A stretch of 18,490 nucleotides of DNA from the NCBI GenBank assembly GCA_014799665.1, contig JAAVHP010000014.1, forward strand, positions 1 through 18,490, in the 5' to 3' direction. Within the stretch, counting starts at the first letter, position 1; every line of letters starts with the position of its first letter. The DNA comes from Clostridiales bacterium. GTDB taxonomy: Bacteria > Bacillota > Clostridia > Christensenellales > Pumilibacteraceae. The notes under the pieces are model-generated. The model searched no databases. It saw nothing but the letters and a program-made list of their open reading frames with translations, and was not told the DNA's origin. Below, piece by piece: positions 1 to 9,289 of this stretch. The position numbers were made by a program, and so were the translations under genes.

Positions 1-3000
1 CCTGTATTGGGCGTGACTGACTATACCGTAAAGGTCAACGGCGTAACAGTAAAGACGATAACGGACGGAAAGACGTCGACAAGGATAACGCTGACGAAGG
101 CCGGCGACAATAAGATAACTGTAAGCAACGCTAACGAGAGCGAAGAGATAAACGTATATGCGTATACTGTAAAGTTCGATACGCAGGGTGGATCGGCTGT
201 AAACGATCAATACCTTGCAATCGGGGATACTCTTACATTACCGGATACGGCTTTATTAGGCTACGTGTTTAACGGTTGGTATAATTCAATAGGTGGAGCA
301 AACGGAAACGGACAGAAATACGAGGGCGACATGACGTTGCAAAGCGCCGGCGATATGATGCTGTTTGTAGACTGGACGCCCGATATCTATTCGGCAAAAT
401 ACGATTACGGTGACGGTAAAGGGGTTAGCACTTCCGGTACTTTGCAATACACTAAACCGTATAAACTCGAAGTACCTACGCCCAACGATGCGCGTGATAT
501 CTTTGTCGGTTGGTTCAGTGCACCGACAGGCGGTATACGTTATACGAACGAATTAGGCGAAGGCTATGGCGGTTGGCAAAATCGTTTCGGCGTGACAATG
601 TACGCGCAGTATTTACGCGTGTTCAATTTTGTGTATCTCGAAAACAGTAAGACTTACGCGGTTGCGAAGTGTGCAAACACTATGGTAAGCTCGTCGATTA
701 AGCAAATAACCGTGCCAAAGAGCTATGACGACGACGTTCACGGCGAACGGTTGGTAACGGTCGTCGACGCTTATGCTTTCCAATCTTGCAGCACTCTCGA
801 AAGAATAACGATATACGATACTGTTACAAATATCGAGGTCGACAGTAGTGCGTTCGATAAATGCTCAAACTTAAAAGAGATAAATATAGAGCACGTCTCA
901 ACAGTTGTCGAGCCTATTTATTCATCACCCAACGGCGTTTTGGTAGTGTACGATAATAAACAAGACGCATACGAATTGAAATATGTACCCGCAGGTAGAA
1001 CGGGGACTCTTGATATTCCAAACATTGTCACGGCAATCTCGGAACGAGCGTTCAATGCCGGCAAAATAAACACCGTAAATATTCCTACAAGCGTCACGCA
1101 TATTTACGGTAATGCATTCTATAACTGCGCCGATCTTCATTCTGTTAATTTCAATAAGAATCTCGAAGGCACAGATATAGAATCGGTTATAATAGAGGAC
1201 AACGCGTTCCGCAACTGTACCGGACTCACTACTATTGCGTTCCCTGCGCGTATGGAAAGCTTTAATGCAAATATGTTCTACTCGTGTACGGCGATTAATA
1301 CGGTGGACGTAGAGCAGGGCGGAAAATACTCCATAGTCGATGACATGCTCGTAGAAACGGCGGCGAAAGAAATCGTTTATTTCCCCGTGGCGAAGACGAC
1401 TTGTAACATAACTTCGGCGGCTATTACTTCGATAGGCGAAAAGGCATTCTATAAAGCGACAAATCTTACAAGTATTACTATTCCTTCGTGGATTACTAAT
1501 GTTAGGCAAAGTGCATTTGAGGGTTGTAAGACGTTAAATACCGTTGTCTTTGCGGGTGCTGAAGATAATCTATTCAGTCTCAGTCTCGGCGAGAGTTCGT
1601 TTGCGAGCTGCGCCGGATTGTCGTCGGTTACGTTTGCGGACGGTTCGAATGTAGTCGCACTTGGCGATAAAGCTTTTTATAAATGCACCGCGTTGACTGC
1701 CTTTACAGTTCCCAATACGGTAACGAGCATAGGTAATTCCGCATTCGACGGTTGTTCTAATATTAAAACGTTTACGTTTGGTGCGGAGGTCGCTACGGTC
1801 GGCAACTATGCATTTAACGGTTGTAGGGGGCTGACTGTCGTAGAACTTCCTGCAAAATTAACGAAACTAGGTGATTATGCTTTCTGCTCTTGCAAGAATT
1901 TGAGAACGGTAAGCTATGCGGATAGAGCGGAGGACGGAGCAAAGCTGTCGCTCGGCGTAAGCGCATTTGAAGGTTGTGAGGGGTTAACTTCGTTCACCAT
2001 TCGCTTATTTATAACCAACGTCGGTAGCGGCGTGTTTACCGATTGCAAAAACCTTGCTCACGTTACTGTGGAGAAAGGTCATAAAAATTATACAGAGTAC
2101 GACGACATCATATATAAGATCGACAGCAAAGGCGCATACGAAAGTCTAATTTATTTCCCGTACACCAAATCGGGTGCGGTTGTATTGCCCGATACACTTA
2201 CTTCTATTGGGGGAGGCGTATTTAAGGGAAATAATAATATTACTTCGATTATAATCGGAAAGAACGTTGAGACTATTGGGGCAAATGCGTTCCAAAATTG
2301 TAAAGGGCTTCGTACGGTTGAGTTTGAGGAAGGCGGTACCAAATCTATTACAATCGGCGCGAATACTTTCCAAAATTGTGATAAGCTTAATTCAATAAAT
2401 ATTCCGTCGAGATTAACGCAAATACCCAACTTCTTTTTGTACGGTACGGCTATTACAAGTGTAGAAATTCCTGCAAGTATAACGAGTATAGGTAACTCTG
2501 CATTCAATAATTGTAAATCGCTCGGGTCGGTAACGTTTGCAAAGAAGGAAGACGGGACAAATGATTTACATACAATAGGCAATTCTACATTCGGTTCGGA
2601 TACAGCGCTTACCGAATTTACAGTAACCGCAAAGGTTGCAAGCATGGGTACAGGCGTGTTTAGTTCTTGCACAGCGTTAACTACTGTCAATTTTGAGGAT
2701 AGCAACGTTGATCTTGTCATCGCGGAAGCAACGAGCGGCGGTATTTTCGGTGGTTGCACGGCGTTAGTGAATATAACGCTTCCCGAAAGATTAACGCGTA
2801 TACCCGGGTATATGTTTAGTCGTTGCTCGAGCCTTACTACAGTAAACCTCGGTTCGAAGATTAAGAACGGTACGGGCACACAATATGCAGTAGGTAAAGA
2901 GGCGTTCAGCGGTTGTACGTCACTTGTTTCGGTTACTTATACAGCGGGAAGTACGGAGGGTAACGTTTCGTTTGGGCAGGATGTATTTAAAGATTGCATA

Positions 3001-6000
3001 TCGCTTGAGTCTTTGGGTCTACCTAAGCGTACCGCCGCTTTAAAAGACGATCCTGCTTCGTTTATTTACTATTATTCCAGCGCATATAAGATAACGGAAA
3101 ATTATAACGTTGTTTCGCCTTTAACATCATTAAGGGAATTCAATGTTGAGGAAGGCGGGACTTATTATTCCGACGATCAAGGTATTTTGTACTATACCGG
3201 CACAGACGGTAACGGTGATAAAATAAATAAATGGATGCTTTTGTTCTGTCCGATTACAAAGAACGGCACCGTCACGATCTCGAAGGAAACCACATATTTA
3301 GGGTCAACTGCATTCTATAAATCCGGCGTCACTAATGTAGTGTTTGAGGAGAATGAAGAAGACGAGTATACCGATGAGACGCAAGCTGCGGCATTGCCTA
3401 ATTTGGTAATGAACAGTTTATCCTCTACCGGTACGTTTACCGGTTCGGCTCTAACGGAAATTATTTTGCCGGCGCGGCTTACCTCAATAGGTGTTTATGC
3501 ATTTCAAAATTGTACCTCGCTCGAATCAGTAACATTTGATACTCAGCACGGTGACAGTCGTCTTACGAGTGTGGGTGGCAATTCTTTCCAAAACACTGCT
3601 TTAACGACGTTTGAATTCCCGAATATAACGTCTGTAACTAGCGTAGGAAGTCAAATTTTCTCCGGCGTTACGCTTACGAGTTTGGTGTTGCCAAATGCAA
3701 TGGTAGATAAAATATATGATATAACGCTTGCCAGTAATATTCCGGCAACGGCGGTTAGGATTCACGGTGACAGCACAGACGGCACAGTGCAGATTGTTAA
3801 GTATACGAATAATTCCGATGGTTCTAGGAACTTGGTATGGTATTCTCCGAATAACGCGTCTCCGAATTTCGTAGTGCCCTTTGACGTAAAATCGATTAGT
3901 CCGCGTGCGTTTAACGGTTGTGCGAATTTGAGAAAAATCACTTTTGAGAATATCCCTGCCGAAAACGACGATGACGAGGATAAATCGTCGAAGCTTACAA
4001 CCATAGGTGCTTATGCGTTTAACGGTTGTACGAACTTGAAAGAAATAATTATTCCGTCGGACTGCCCTATGACGAGTATAGAAGCTAACGCGTTTAATGG
4101 ATGCAGTGGATTGGAGAACATAACCATCCCCAAAAACGTAACGACTATTGGCGGTAGTGCATTCAATGGTTGTTCTTCATTGCTGAGCATAACGTTCACT
4201 CCTAAGGTGCAAAGCGATTATGCGTTGAAATCAATCGGAGCAAATGCGTTCCAAAATTGCAGAAAATTAGATAACGTAGTTATTCCCAACAGTGTAACCT
4301 CATTAGGTAATATCGCATTTAGTGGTTGCAGTGCGTTAAGTAGTATTACGATCGGAACAGGTATAAAATCTTTTGGCGCATCCACGTTTGCTAATTGCAC
4401 GTCGTTGACGTCGATAACCATACCGTCAACCGTTACGACGATCGGTAATAGTGTATTTAGTGGTTGTACAAGTCTTGGGTCAATTACAATACCTTCAACT
4501 GTTTCGTCACTTGGTACGGGTGTTTTTAACGGTTGTTCTAATCTTACAACAGCAAACATTGAAGCAAACATAAATAGTTTAGGCACTACTTTGTTCCAAA
4601 ACTGCACGGCACTCACTTCCGTAACGATTCCCAATAGTGTGAAGACAATTGGTAGCTCGTTTATCGGCTGCAGTAATCTTTCTTCCATTACGCTACCGAG
4701 TGGGCTTACTGCCATAAATGCAAGCGCTTTTGAAAATTGTACAAAGCTTAATACGATCAATATACCTTCTACAGTGACAGCTATAGGTAATAGCGCATTC
4801 AAAAATACCGGAGTTTCGAGTATTGTGTTGCCGGAAGGCTTGCTAACAATAGGTGAGGAAGCATTCGGCGGCACTAAGATAGTAACGATCGATATCCCGG
4901 GCAGTGTTACAACGTTTGGCAATAATAGCGGTTCGGGTAAAACATACGGTGTGTTCAACGGTTGTGACAAACTTGAAAAAATAAAGTTCAACCAAGGTAC
5001 GGCTACGCTGACCATTAAAAGCTGTACTTCTGCCACTAGCTCAACTACCGATTATGAGCCGTACCGTATGTTTATCGGGTGCCCTAATCTTACGGAAATA
5101 GATTTCGGTAATCGTACCGTCGCCTTTCCCAACTACTTGTTTGACGGTGCGTCATCGCTTACAACGTTGAAAGGGCTTGGCGGCTTGACTACCATTGGAA
5201 CGTATGCTTTCAGAAACTGCGATAATTTAGCTACGGTAACAATACCAGCGTCTGTTACGACCATTCAATTAAATTCATTCAAACAATACAACGGTTTGAA
5301 AAATCTGATTTTTGAAAATTCGGACGACGCCATAACTCTAACTATTACTACAACTACAGCCAGCAGTAACGGTGCGTTCATCGATTGTGTAAATCTTGAA
5401 ACGATAGATTTCGGCGGACGCAGTGTTTCCATAGGTAATTATGCATTCTATAACCGTTCCAAACTTGAGAGTATAGAAAATGCAGATAATATCGAAACAT
5501 TGGGTAATAGTGCTTTTTACGGTTGTGGTATTGTTGAGCTCACGCTGCCCACCGCGGTTACTTCTTTCGGTAGCAACGTGTTTGCTAATAACACGGCGCT
5601 CACAAGTGTTTCAATCTCGACTGACGCTTATGCCGATTTCGGTACTTATACGTTTGCGGATTGCACTAATCTTTCGACTGTTGAGTTCACGGGTATAGGT
5701 GGTATGCTTACCGATATCGGCGACGGTGCATTCCAAAATTGCGTTAGTATAACCGAATTCACCGTACCCGATTGTATTAGGAATATAGGCGTAAATGCAT
5801 TGAGCGGCACTAAGATAGTAACGTTGTCTCTTTCCGAGGGACTTACCAGTATTGATAATGGTGCGTTTGAAAACTGCGATGTTCTTACTACAATCAATAT
5901 TCCGGCGTCCGTTACGAATTTAGGCGATAACCCGTTTGCCGGTTGTACGGCGCTCTCCGCGATCGACGTTGCGGCGGGGAATACTCTTTATAAGAGTACA

Positions 6001-7941
6001 GACGGAAAAGCTATTTACGACATGTCGGAAACAAGGATTATTGGCGTGCTTTCTTCAACATCGGGTGTGATTTCGTTGCCTAATACTATAACATCTATAG
6101 CCGCCGCAGCATTTGCCAAAACGGCTATAACAAGCGTTACGGTGTTGGATAGTGTTCAGGTTATTCCGTCCGGTGCGTTTAAGGACTGTACCGAGCTTAC
6201 TTCTGTAACGCTTTCGGAAGGTCTCGTTAGTATAGGCGATGGCGCGTTCTCCGGTTGCAGCAAGCTCACGACAATAACCATCCCGTCCACGGTAACCACG
6301 ATAGGCGCCAACGCGTTTGACGGTTGCGGCTTGACTTCCGTTACCTTCGCCACGCGCACGGAAGAAAATAAGGAAGTATACAGTCTTGCCGTAATAGGCG
6401 ACAGTGCGTTTAAGGATTGCGCTTTTGCTAATATCAATCTCCCGTCGACGGTAATCAGCATAGGAAGCGCCGCATTCAAGAATTGTATAAATCTTACGAC
6501 GGTAGAAATTCCGTATCAAGTGTACGAGCTTAAAGACGAACTATTTATGGGTTGTGAAGATCTAAAAAATCTTGATTTCGCAAGCGGTATTAAGATCGAT
6601 ACGATAGGCTCAAATGTATTTAACGGTAGCGGAATAGAGACCATTGTTTTACCTGCAAGTATATGGAATATAGCCGGTCCAGTGTTTTCCGGCGCGAGTC
6701 AACTTACTACCGTAGAATTCGCATCCGGTACTTTGCCCATATATATATCTGCTACGTTGTCTTCTGCAAATTATCAGTATGATGCCGATTATATTTCTAC
6801 CGGGGTAAGTGTTGTATCGCCATTTGACGGTACTGCCATTACGACGGTTAAGTTTAACAGTCGTTCGGCATATCTCGGTGAAGGCGCTTTCGCGAACTGC
6901 ACAAGCCTTACTACGGTAGACTGGGCAAGTATACGCCAAATCGGTAACGCTGCGTTCTATCGTTGTACGGCGTTAGAGAGCTTCTCACTTTCCGATAGTA
7001 TACAGATTATCGGATCCCATGCATTCAGAAGAAGCGGAATAAAGGGCGAGGTTTCGTTAGAGAAATATACTAAATTAAAGGAAATCGGCGAGAACGCATT
7101 TGAGGGATGTGCAAACATAACTAAATTAGTCGTACCCGGGACAGTAGTGAAAATACAAAACTATGCGTTCGCGAACTGCACGGGATTGCTCAACGCAGAT
7201 CTCAAAAAAGGCGTTATGTATTTATGGTCTTACACGGCGACCTCTCCGAACACGACTGCCTCGTCGGGCGGTACGTTCAAAGGTTGCACTTCGCTCACAA
7301 CGATTAGTTTGCCTTCTACGTTATACGATATACCCAGACGAGCTTTTGAGAACTGCGAGAGTCTTGCCGAAATCACAATCCCTTGCGGAAAAGTTGATAT
7401 TGCGGCATTTAAGGGATGCTCGTTGTTGGGAACTATATCATTCGGAACAATTACAGGTTACTTGACTCTTAGCAACGAATGCTTTGCGGAATGTTCTTCG
7501 CTTACTAGCGTTAATTTGCCCGATAATGCGAACTACATTTCTATCGGCACAAGCATCTTCCGTAACAATACTTCGCTCGAAACTATTGAAATTCCCAATA
7601 CGATGCGCACTCTTTCCGGCAGTATGTTCGAAGGCTGTTCTAATCTTAAATCTGTGACGTTCCGCGGCACGTTCCCGACGAAGTTGAATACCGATACTTT
7701 CAAAGGTTGCCACGCGCTTACGGAAATTGAGCTTTATTTGGATAGTAACACTGTTACGGGCAGCAATTATCCGTTCAGCGATTGGACGAGCGCGCAGACG
7801 ATCCGCATTCTCAACTACACCGAGAAGCCCGAGGACTGGCGCGACGATTGGCACGGCGAGGCTAACGTCGTTTGGGGTCCTAAGAATGCTGTTACCGAAG
7901 AGGGTGATGGTGACGTCAATCAAACTCAGCTTGCGGCGTAG
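1..7941 (+). CDS. Giant BspA-type leucine-rich-repeat surface protein (3' part, N-terminus outside window)
   Basis: The reading frame is open from base 1 to the TAG at 7939-7941, so the true start lies upstream; the TTG at 7 has no ribosome binding site and is not a credible start. Numbering from that TTG, residues 55-126 form a Listeria-Bacteroides (InlB B-type) repeat with the GYVFNGWY signature, and 128-202 a second, diverged copy (IFVGWF). From about 230 to 2580 the protein is an array of LRR_5 units of about 22-24 residues, of the kind IGxxAFxxCxxLxxVxIPxxVT. At least six non-LRR modules interrupt it, near residues 298, 435, 688, 1047, 1250 and 1988. The end (VVWGPK, then an acidic tail) matches how BspA LRR arrays often close. 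No LPXTG motif, C-terminal membrane span or dockerin is visible, so any export signal or anchor must be in the missing N-terminus. Known relatives act in adhesion or host-surface binding; that role is inferred here. The gene looks more A+T-rich than addAB. Confidence 0.93.
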   Translation, partial: PVLGVTDYTVKVNGVTVKTITDGKTSTRITLTKAGDNKITVSNANESEEINVYAYTVKFDTQGGSAVNDQYLAIGDTLTLPDTALLGYVFNGWYNSIGGANGNGQKYEGDMTLQSAGDMMLFVDWTPDIYSAKYDYGDGKGVSTSGTLQYTKPYKLEVPTPNDARDIFVGWFSAPTGGIRYTNELGEGYGGWQNRFGVTMYAQYLRVFNFVYLENSKTYAVAKCANTMVSSSIKQITVPKSYDDDVHGERLVTVVDAYAFQSCSTLERITIYDTVTNIEVDSSAFDKCSNLKEINIEHVSTVVEPIYSSPNGVLVVYDNKQDAYELKYVPAGRTGTLDIPNIVTAISERAFNAGKINTVNIPTSVTHIYGNAFYNCADLHSVNFNKNLEGTDIESVIIEDNAFRNCTGLTTIAFPARMESFNANMFYSCTAINTVDVEQGGKYSIVDDMLVETAAKEIVYFPVAKTTCNITSAAITSIGEKAFYKATNLTSITIPSWITNVRQSAFEGCKTLNTVVFAGAEDNLFSLSLGESSFASCAGLSSVTFADGSNVVALGDKAFYKCTALTAFTVPNTVTSIGNSAFDGCSNIKTFTFGAEVATVGNYAFNGCRGLTVVELPAKLTKLGDYAFCSCKNLRTVSYADRAEDGAKLSLGVSAFEGCEGLTSFTIRLFITNVGSGVFTDCKNLAHVTVEKGHKNYTEYDDIIYKIDSKGAYESLIYFPYTKSGAVVLPDTLTSIGGGVFKGNNNITSIIIGKNVETIGANAFQNCKGLRTVEFEEGGTKSITIGANTFQNCDKLNSINIPSRLTQIPNFFLYGTAITSVEIPASITSIGNSAFNNCKSLGSVTFAKKEDGTNDLHTIGNSTFGSDTALTEFTVTAKVASMGTGVFSSCTALTTVNFEDSNVDLVIAEATSGGIFGGCTALVNITLPERLTRIPGYMFSRCSSLTTVNLGSKIKNGTGTQYAVGKEAFSGCTSLVSVTYTAGSTEGNVSFGQDVFKDCISLESLGLPKRTAALKDDPASFIYYYSSAYKITENYNVVSPLTSLREFNVEEGGTYYSDDQGILYYTGTDGNGDKINKWMLLFCPITKNGTVTISKETTYLGSTAFYKSGVTNVVFEENEEDEYTDETQAAALPNLVMNSLSSTGTFTGSALTEIILPARLTSIGVYAFQNCTSLESVTFDTQHGDSRLTSVGGNSFQNTALTTFEFPNITSVTSVGSQIFSGVTLTSLVLPNAMVDKIYDITLASNIPATAVRIHGDSTDGTVQIVKYTNNSDGSRNLVWYSPNNASPNFVVPFDVKSISPRAFNGCANLRKITFENIPAENDDDEDKSSKLTTIGAYAFNGCTNLKEIIIPSDCPMTSIEANAFNGCSGLENITIPKNVTTIGGSAFNGCSSLLSITFTPKVQSDYALKSIGANAFQNCRKLDNVVIPNSVTSLGNIAFSGCSALSSITIGTGIKSFGASTFANCTSLTSITIPSTVTTIGNSVFSGCTSLGSITIPSTVSSLGTGVFNGCSNLTTANIEANINSLGTTLFQNCTALTSVTIPNSVKTIGSSFIGCSNLSSITLPSGLTAINASAFENCTKLNTINIPSTVTAIGNSAFKNTGVSSIVLPEGLLTIGEEAFGGTKIVTIDIPGSVTTFGNNSGSGKTYGVFNGCDKLEKIKFNQGTATLTIKSCTSATSSTTDYEPYRMFIGCPNLTEIDFGNRTVAFPNYLFDGASSLTTLKGLGGLTTIGTYAFRNCDNLATVTIPASVTTIQLNSFKQYNGLKNLIFENSDDAITLTITTTTASSNGAFIDCVNLETIDFGGRSVSIGNYAFYNRSKLESIENADNIETLGNSAFYGCGIVELTLPTAVTSFGSNVFANNTALTSVSISTDAYADFGTYTFADCTNLSTVEFTGIGGMLTDIGDGAFQNCVSITEFTVPDCIRNIGVNALSGTKIVTLSLSEGLTSIDNGAFENCDVLTTINIPASVTNLGDNPFAGCTALSAIDVAAGNTLYKSTDGKAIYDMSETRIIGVLSSTSGVISLPNTITSIAAAAFAKTAITSVTVLDSVQVIPSGAFKDCTELTSVTLSEGLVSIGDGAFSGCSKLTTITIPSTVTTIGANAFDGCGLTSVTFATRTEENKEVYSLAVIGDSAFKDCAFANINLPSTVISIGSAAFKNCINLTTVEIPYQVYELKDELFMGCEDLKNLDFASGIKIDTIGSNVFNGSGIETIVLPASIWNIAGPVFSGASQLTTVEFASGTLPIYISATLSSANYQYDADYISTGVSVVSPFDGTAITTVKFNSRSAYLGEGAFANCTSLTTVDWASIRQIGNAAFYRCTALESFSLSDSIQIIGSHAFRRSGIKGEVSLEKYTKLKEIGENAFEGCANITKLVVPGTVVKIQNYAFANCTGLLNADLKKGVMYLWSYTATSPNTTASSGGTFKGCTSLTTISLPSTLYDIPRRAFENCESLAEITIPCGKVDIAAFKGCSLLGTISFGTITGYLTLSNECFAECSSLTSVNLPDNANYISIGTSIFRNNTSLETIEIPNTMRTLSGSMFEGCSNLKSVTFRGTFPTKLNTDTFKGCHALTEIELYLDSNTVTGSNYPFSDWTSAQTIRILNYTEKPEDWRDDWHGEANVVWGPKNAVTEEGDGDVNQTQLAA
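694..7746 (+). repeat. Degenerate LRR_5 coding repeat array
   Basis: About 7 kb of tandem coding repeats with a period near 69 bp. The recurrent codons encode AFxxC, commonly as TTC/TTT followed by CAAAATTGT, AACGGTTGT or AAGGATTGT. Most copies have diverged at DNA level. Some exact 20-mers survive between distant copies: 2281-2300 equals 4240-4259, and 4868-4887 equals 5804-5823. This fits expansion by unequal recombination or gene conversion followed by drift. Confidence 0.85.
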
Positions 7942-7971
7942 TCGTAAAAACGCATAATAGCTTACATACTT

Positions 7972-8011
7972 AAAACCTACCGAAAGGTTAAAGCCAATCG
8001 GTAGGTTTTTT
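7972..8011 (+). terminator. Intrinsic terminator of the giant LRR gene
   Basis: An 11-bp perfect stem, 7972-7982 (AAAACCTACCG) against 7999-8009 (CGGTAGGTTTT), runs into a T tract ending at 8011. The 16-nt loop can pair further (GGTT with AGCC). It lies 30 bp after the LRR stop codon and just upstream of the next promoter, so it insulates the two units. The A tract on the left arm could let it work weakly on the other strand, but no minus-strand gene enters it. Confidence 0.93.
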
Positions 8012-8025
8012 ATATGCTTATAGGC

Positions 8026-8054
8026 TTGCAAAAGTCGGCAGGGAATTGTATAAT
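8026..8054 (+). promoter_or_regulatory. Sigma-A-type promoter of the small protein gene
   Basis: TTGCAA (8026-8031), a 17-bp spacer and a perfect TATAAT (8049-8054). The predicted transcription start is near 8061, giving a leader of about 20 nt before the ATG at 8081. It is one of the best promoter matches in the window. Confidence 0.85.
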
Positions 8055-8080
8055 AGACAAAAGATATTTCGGCGGTGGTT

Positions 8081-8395
8081 ATGCGTAAGCTTACAGTCAA
8101 AAGAAAATGGAGTTTCGTCGAGTGCGTTACGCGCCCCGATTTATATGTTCAGTGCTTTAAAAAGTCTAAGGCGTCGCTACGCGCAGATGATATGCTGTTC
8201 GAAAACGTGGGCAAACTGAAAAACGGCAAGGAGATTACCGTCGATATTCCTGATGAAGAAATCGTAGTGCTACTTGCCGTGGGAAAGATGCAAGCCGCGC
8301 TTCGCGTACCGTCGGGCGAGAACGACGTAGCGCTCCTCGTAAAGGCGCACTATACTCCCGCTAAGGGCAATCCTTTCAGTATAGAGTGTATATAA
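8081..8395 (+). CDS. Small uncharacterised protein (about 104 aa)
   Basis: It begins MRKLTVKRKWSFVECVTRP and ends FSIECI at the TAA (8393-8395). An in-frame GTG at 8075 would add two residues. I prefer the ATG at 8081 because GGCGGTGG lies just upstream, although that is a poor ribosome binding site. There is no signal peptide and no membrane span. A basic N-terminal strand is followed by GKLKNGKEITVDIPDEE, alternating strands and NPFSIECI, which looks like a small all-beta fold. From memory, short Bacillota hypothetical proteins share a pattern of basic start, DLKNGEE-type turn and NxF ending; I attach no function to it. It is monocistronic, with its own strong promoter, and its 3' end faces the ligase operon across 21 bp with no strong terminator between them. 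Confidence 0.8.
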   Translation: MRKLTVKRKWSFVECVTRPDLYVQCFKKSKASLRADDMLFENVGKLKNGKEITVDIPDEEIVVLLAVGKMQAALRVPSGENDVALLVKAHYTPAKGNPFSIECI

Positions 8396-8416
8396 TACAC
8401 GCAAATCTGTGTCGGT

Positions 8417-9289
8417 TTATTTATAAACTTCTTTTAAGATATGGTCGGCATAGGCGCCGGCAACGTTTATATTTGTTGCTTCCTCGAATGCATCGAAGAA
8501 TGCGTTGGAGTTAACTTCGCATAGTAGTGGTTTCTCGCCGAGCAGAAAGTCGATGCCGCAGTAGTCAAGCTCCAAAATCTTTGCCGCTTTTATTGCGGCT
8601 TTTTTTATTTCGCTCGGCACGTCGACTTTTTGCGCATGCCCGCCTAACCCGATATTCGATCGAAAATCACCGTTGTCGGATGAGCGTATCATGCCACCGA
8701 TGACTTTGCCGCCGACCACGATAACGCGCATATCCTTGCCGTGCGACGACGAGATATATTTCTGATATAGGTGAGGGTAGAGTTGAAGCTTTTTTGCGGT
8801 CGCGCTTAGCTCGGTGCGCGTTTTTGCTAAGAACACGCCCTTGCCCATAGAGCCGTAGGAGAGCTTGATCACCACGGGTAGCCCGAGCCGTTTTTCGATC
8901 TTATCGAGCGCGACTTCGTTTAGCTGTTCGCCGTCGTTATAGCATAACAGTCCCGGTATAGTGTCTGGCATAGCTACACCGTTATCTGCAAGCAAGATAT
9001 GCGTGAGCATTTTATCGTCGCAGTTCTCAATCGCTTGGGCGCTATTAAAAAGCCGCATGCCCGACTTTTCGAGCATGCGAGCTATATACTTATCCTTATC
9101 GAGATATATGCAAAAATCGGCGGTGTGGTCAACAGTTGTTTTACCGTTTTCGATCGCCGCGCGCAGTCCGTCGTTGCGGTAAGCGACAACGGTAACTCCG
9201 CGTTTATTGAGCTCGTCACTCAACCGTTCGACTTGACGGGTGAGCGGCGAGAGGGCGTAAGCGTTTACAAGGATGATTGCCTTTCTCAT
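8417..9289 (-). CDS. RimK-like ATP-grasp ligase
   Basis: This 290-residue protein has the ATP-grasp order of the RimK/LysX/MptN group. CDDK (90-93) opens the ATP-grasp domain, followed by an LLADNGVAMPDT segment. KLSYGSMGKGVFL (142-154) is the nucleotide-binding lysine and glycine-rich loop. GKDMRVIVVGGKV (184-196) and DFRSNIGLGG (208-217) follow, then GIDFLL (245-250). CEVNSNAFF (257-265) supplies Mg-binding E258 and N260. The length matches E. coli RimK (about 300 residues). Family members use ATP to join an amino acid, often glutamate, to a carboxylate through an acyl phosphate. The acceptor here cannot be told from sequence; ribosomal protein S6, a cofactor, a peptide or a cell-wall precursor are all possible. 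It is cytoplasmic, with no signal peptide. Its ATG overlaps the stop of the upstream lipoprotein gene (ATGA), and only weak AAAAGAA precedes it, so translation is probably coupled. Confidence 0.92.
   Translation of the reverse strand: MRKAIILVNAYALSPLTRQVERLSDELNKRGVTVVAYRNDGLRAAIENGKTTVDHTADFCIYLDKDKYIARMLEKSGMRLFNSAQAIENCDDKMLTHILLADNGVAMPDTIPGLLCYNDGEQLNEVALDKIEKRLGLPVVIKLSYGSMGKGVFLAKTRTELSATAKKLQLYPHLYQKYISSSHGKDMRVIVVGGKVIGGMIRSSDNGDFRSNIGLGGHAQKVDVPSEIKKAAIKAAKILELDYCGIDFLLGEKPLLCEVNSNAFFDAFEEATNINVAGAYADHILKEVYK

Noticed and set aside
1..7. TTG at base 7 as the start of the giant LRR gene
   Set aside because: The frame is open to base 1, no ribosome binding site can be seen, and a protein with B-type repeats needs an upstream export signal.
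4218..5036. Long antisense open frame inside the LRR array (also 2151-2879 and others)
   Set aside because: Its product just repeats the reverse reading of LRR codons (PLNA.LPIVVT patterns). The repeats are short of stop codons on that strand, and no promoter or ribosome binding site was seen.
8396..8416. Shared bidirectional terminator between the converging small gene and the ligase gene
   Set aside because: Only a 4-bp ACAC/GTGT stem without a proper T tract is present, which is too weak to call.
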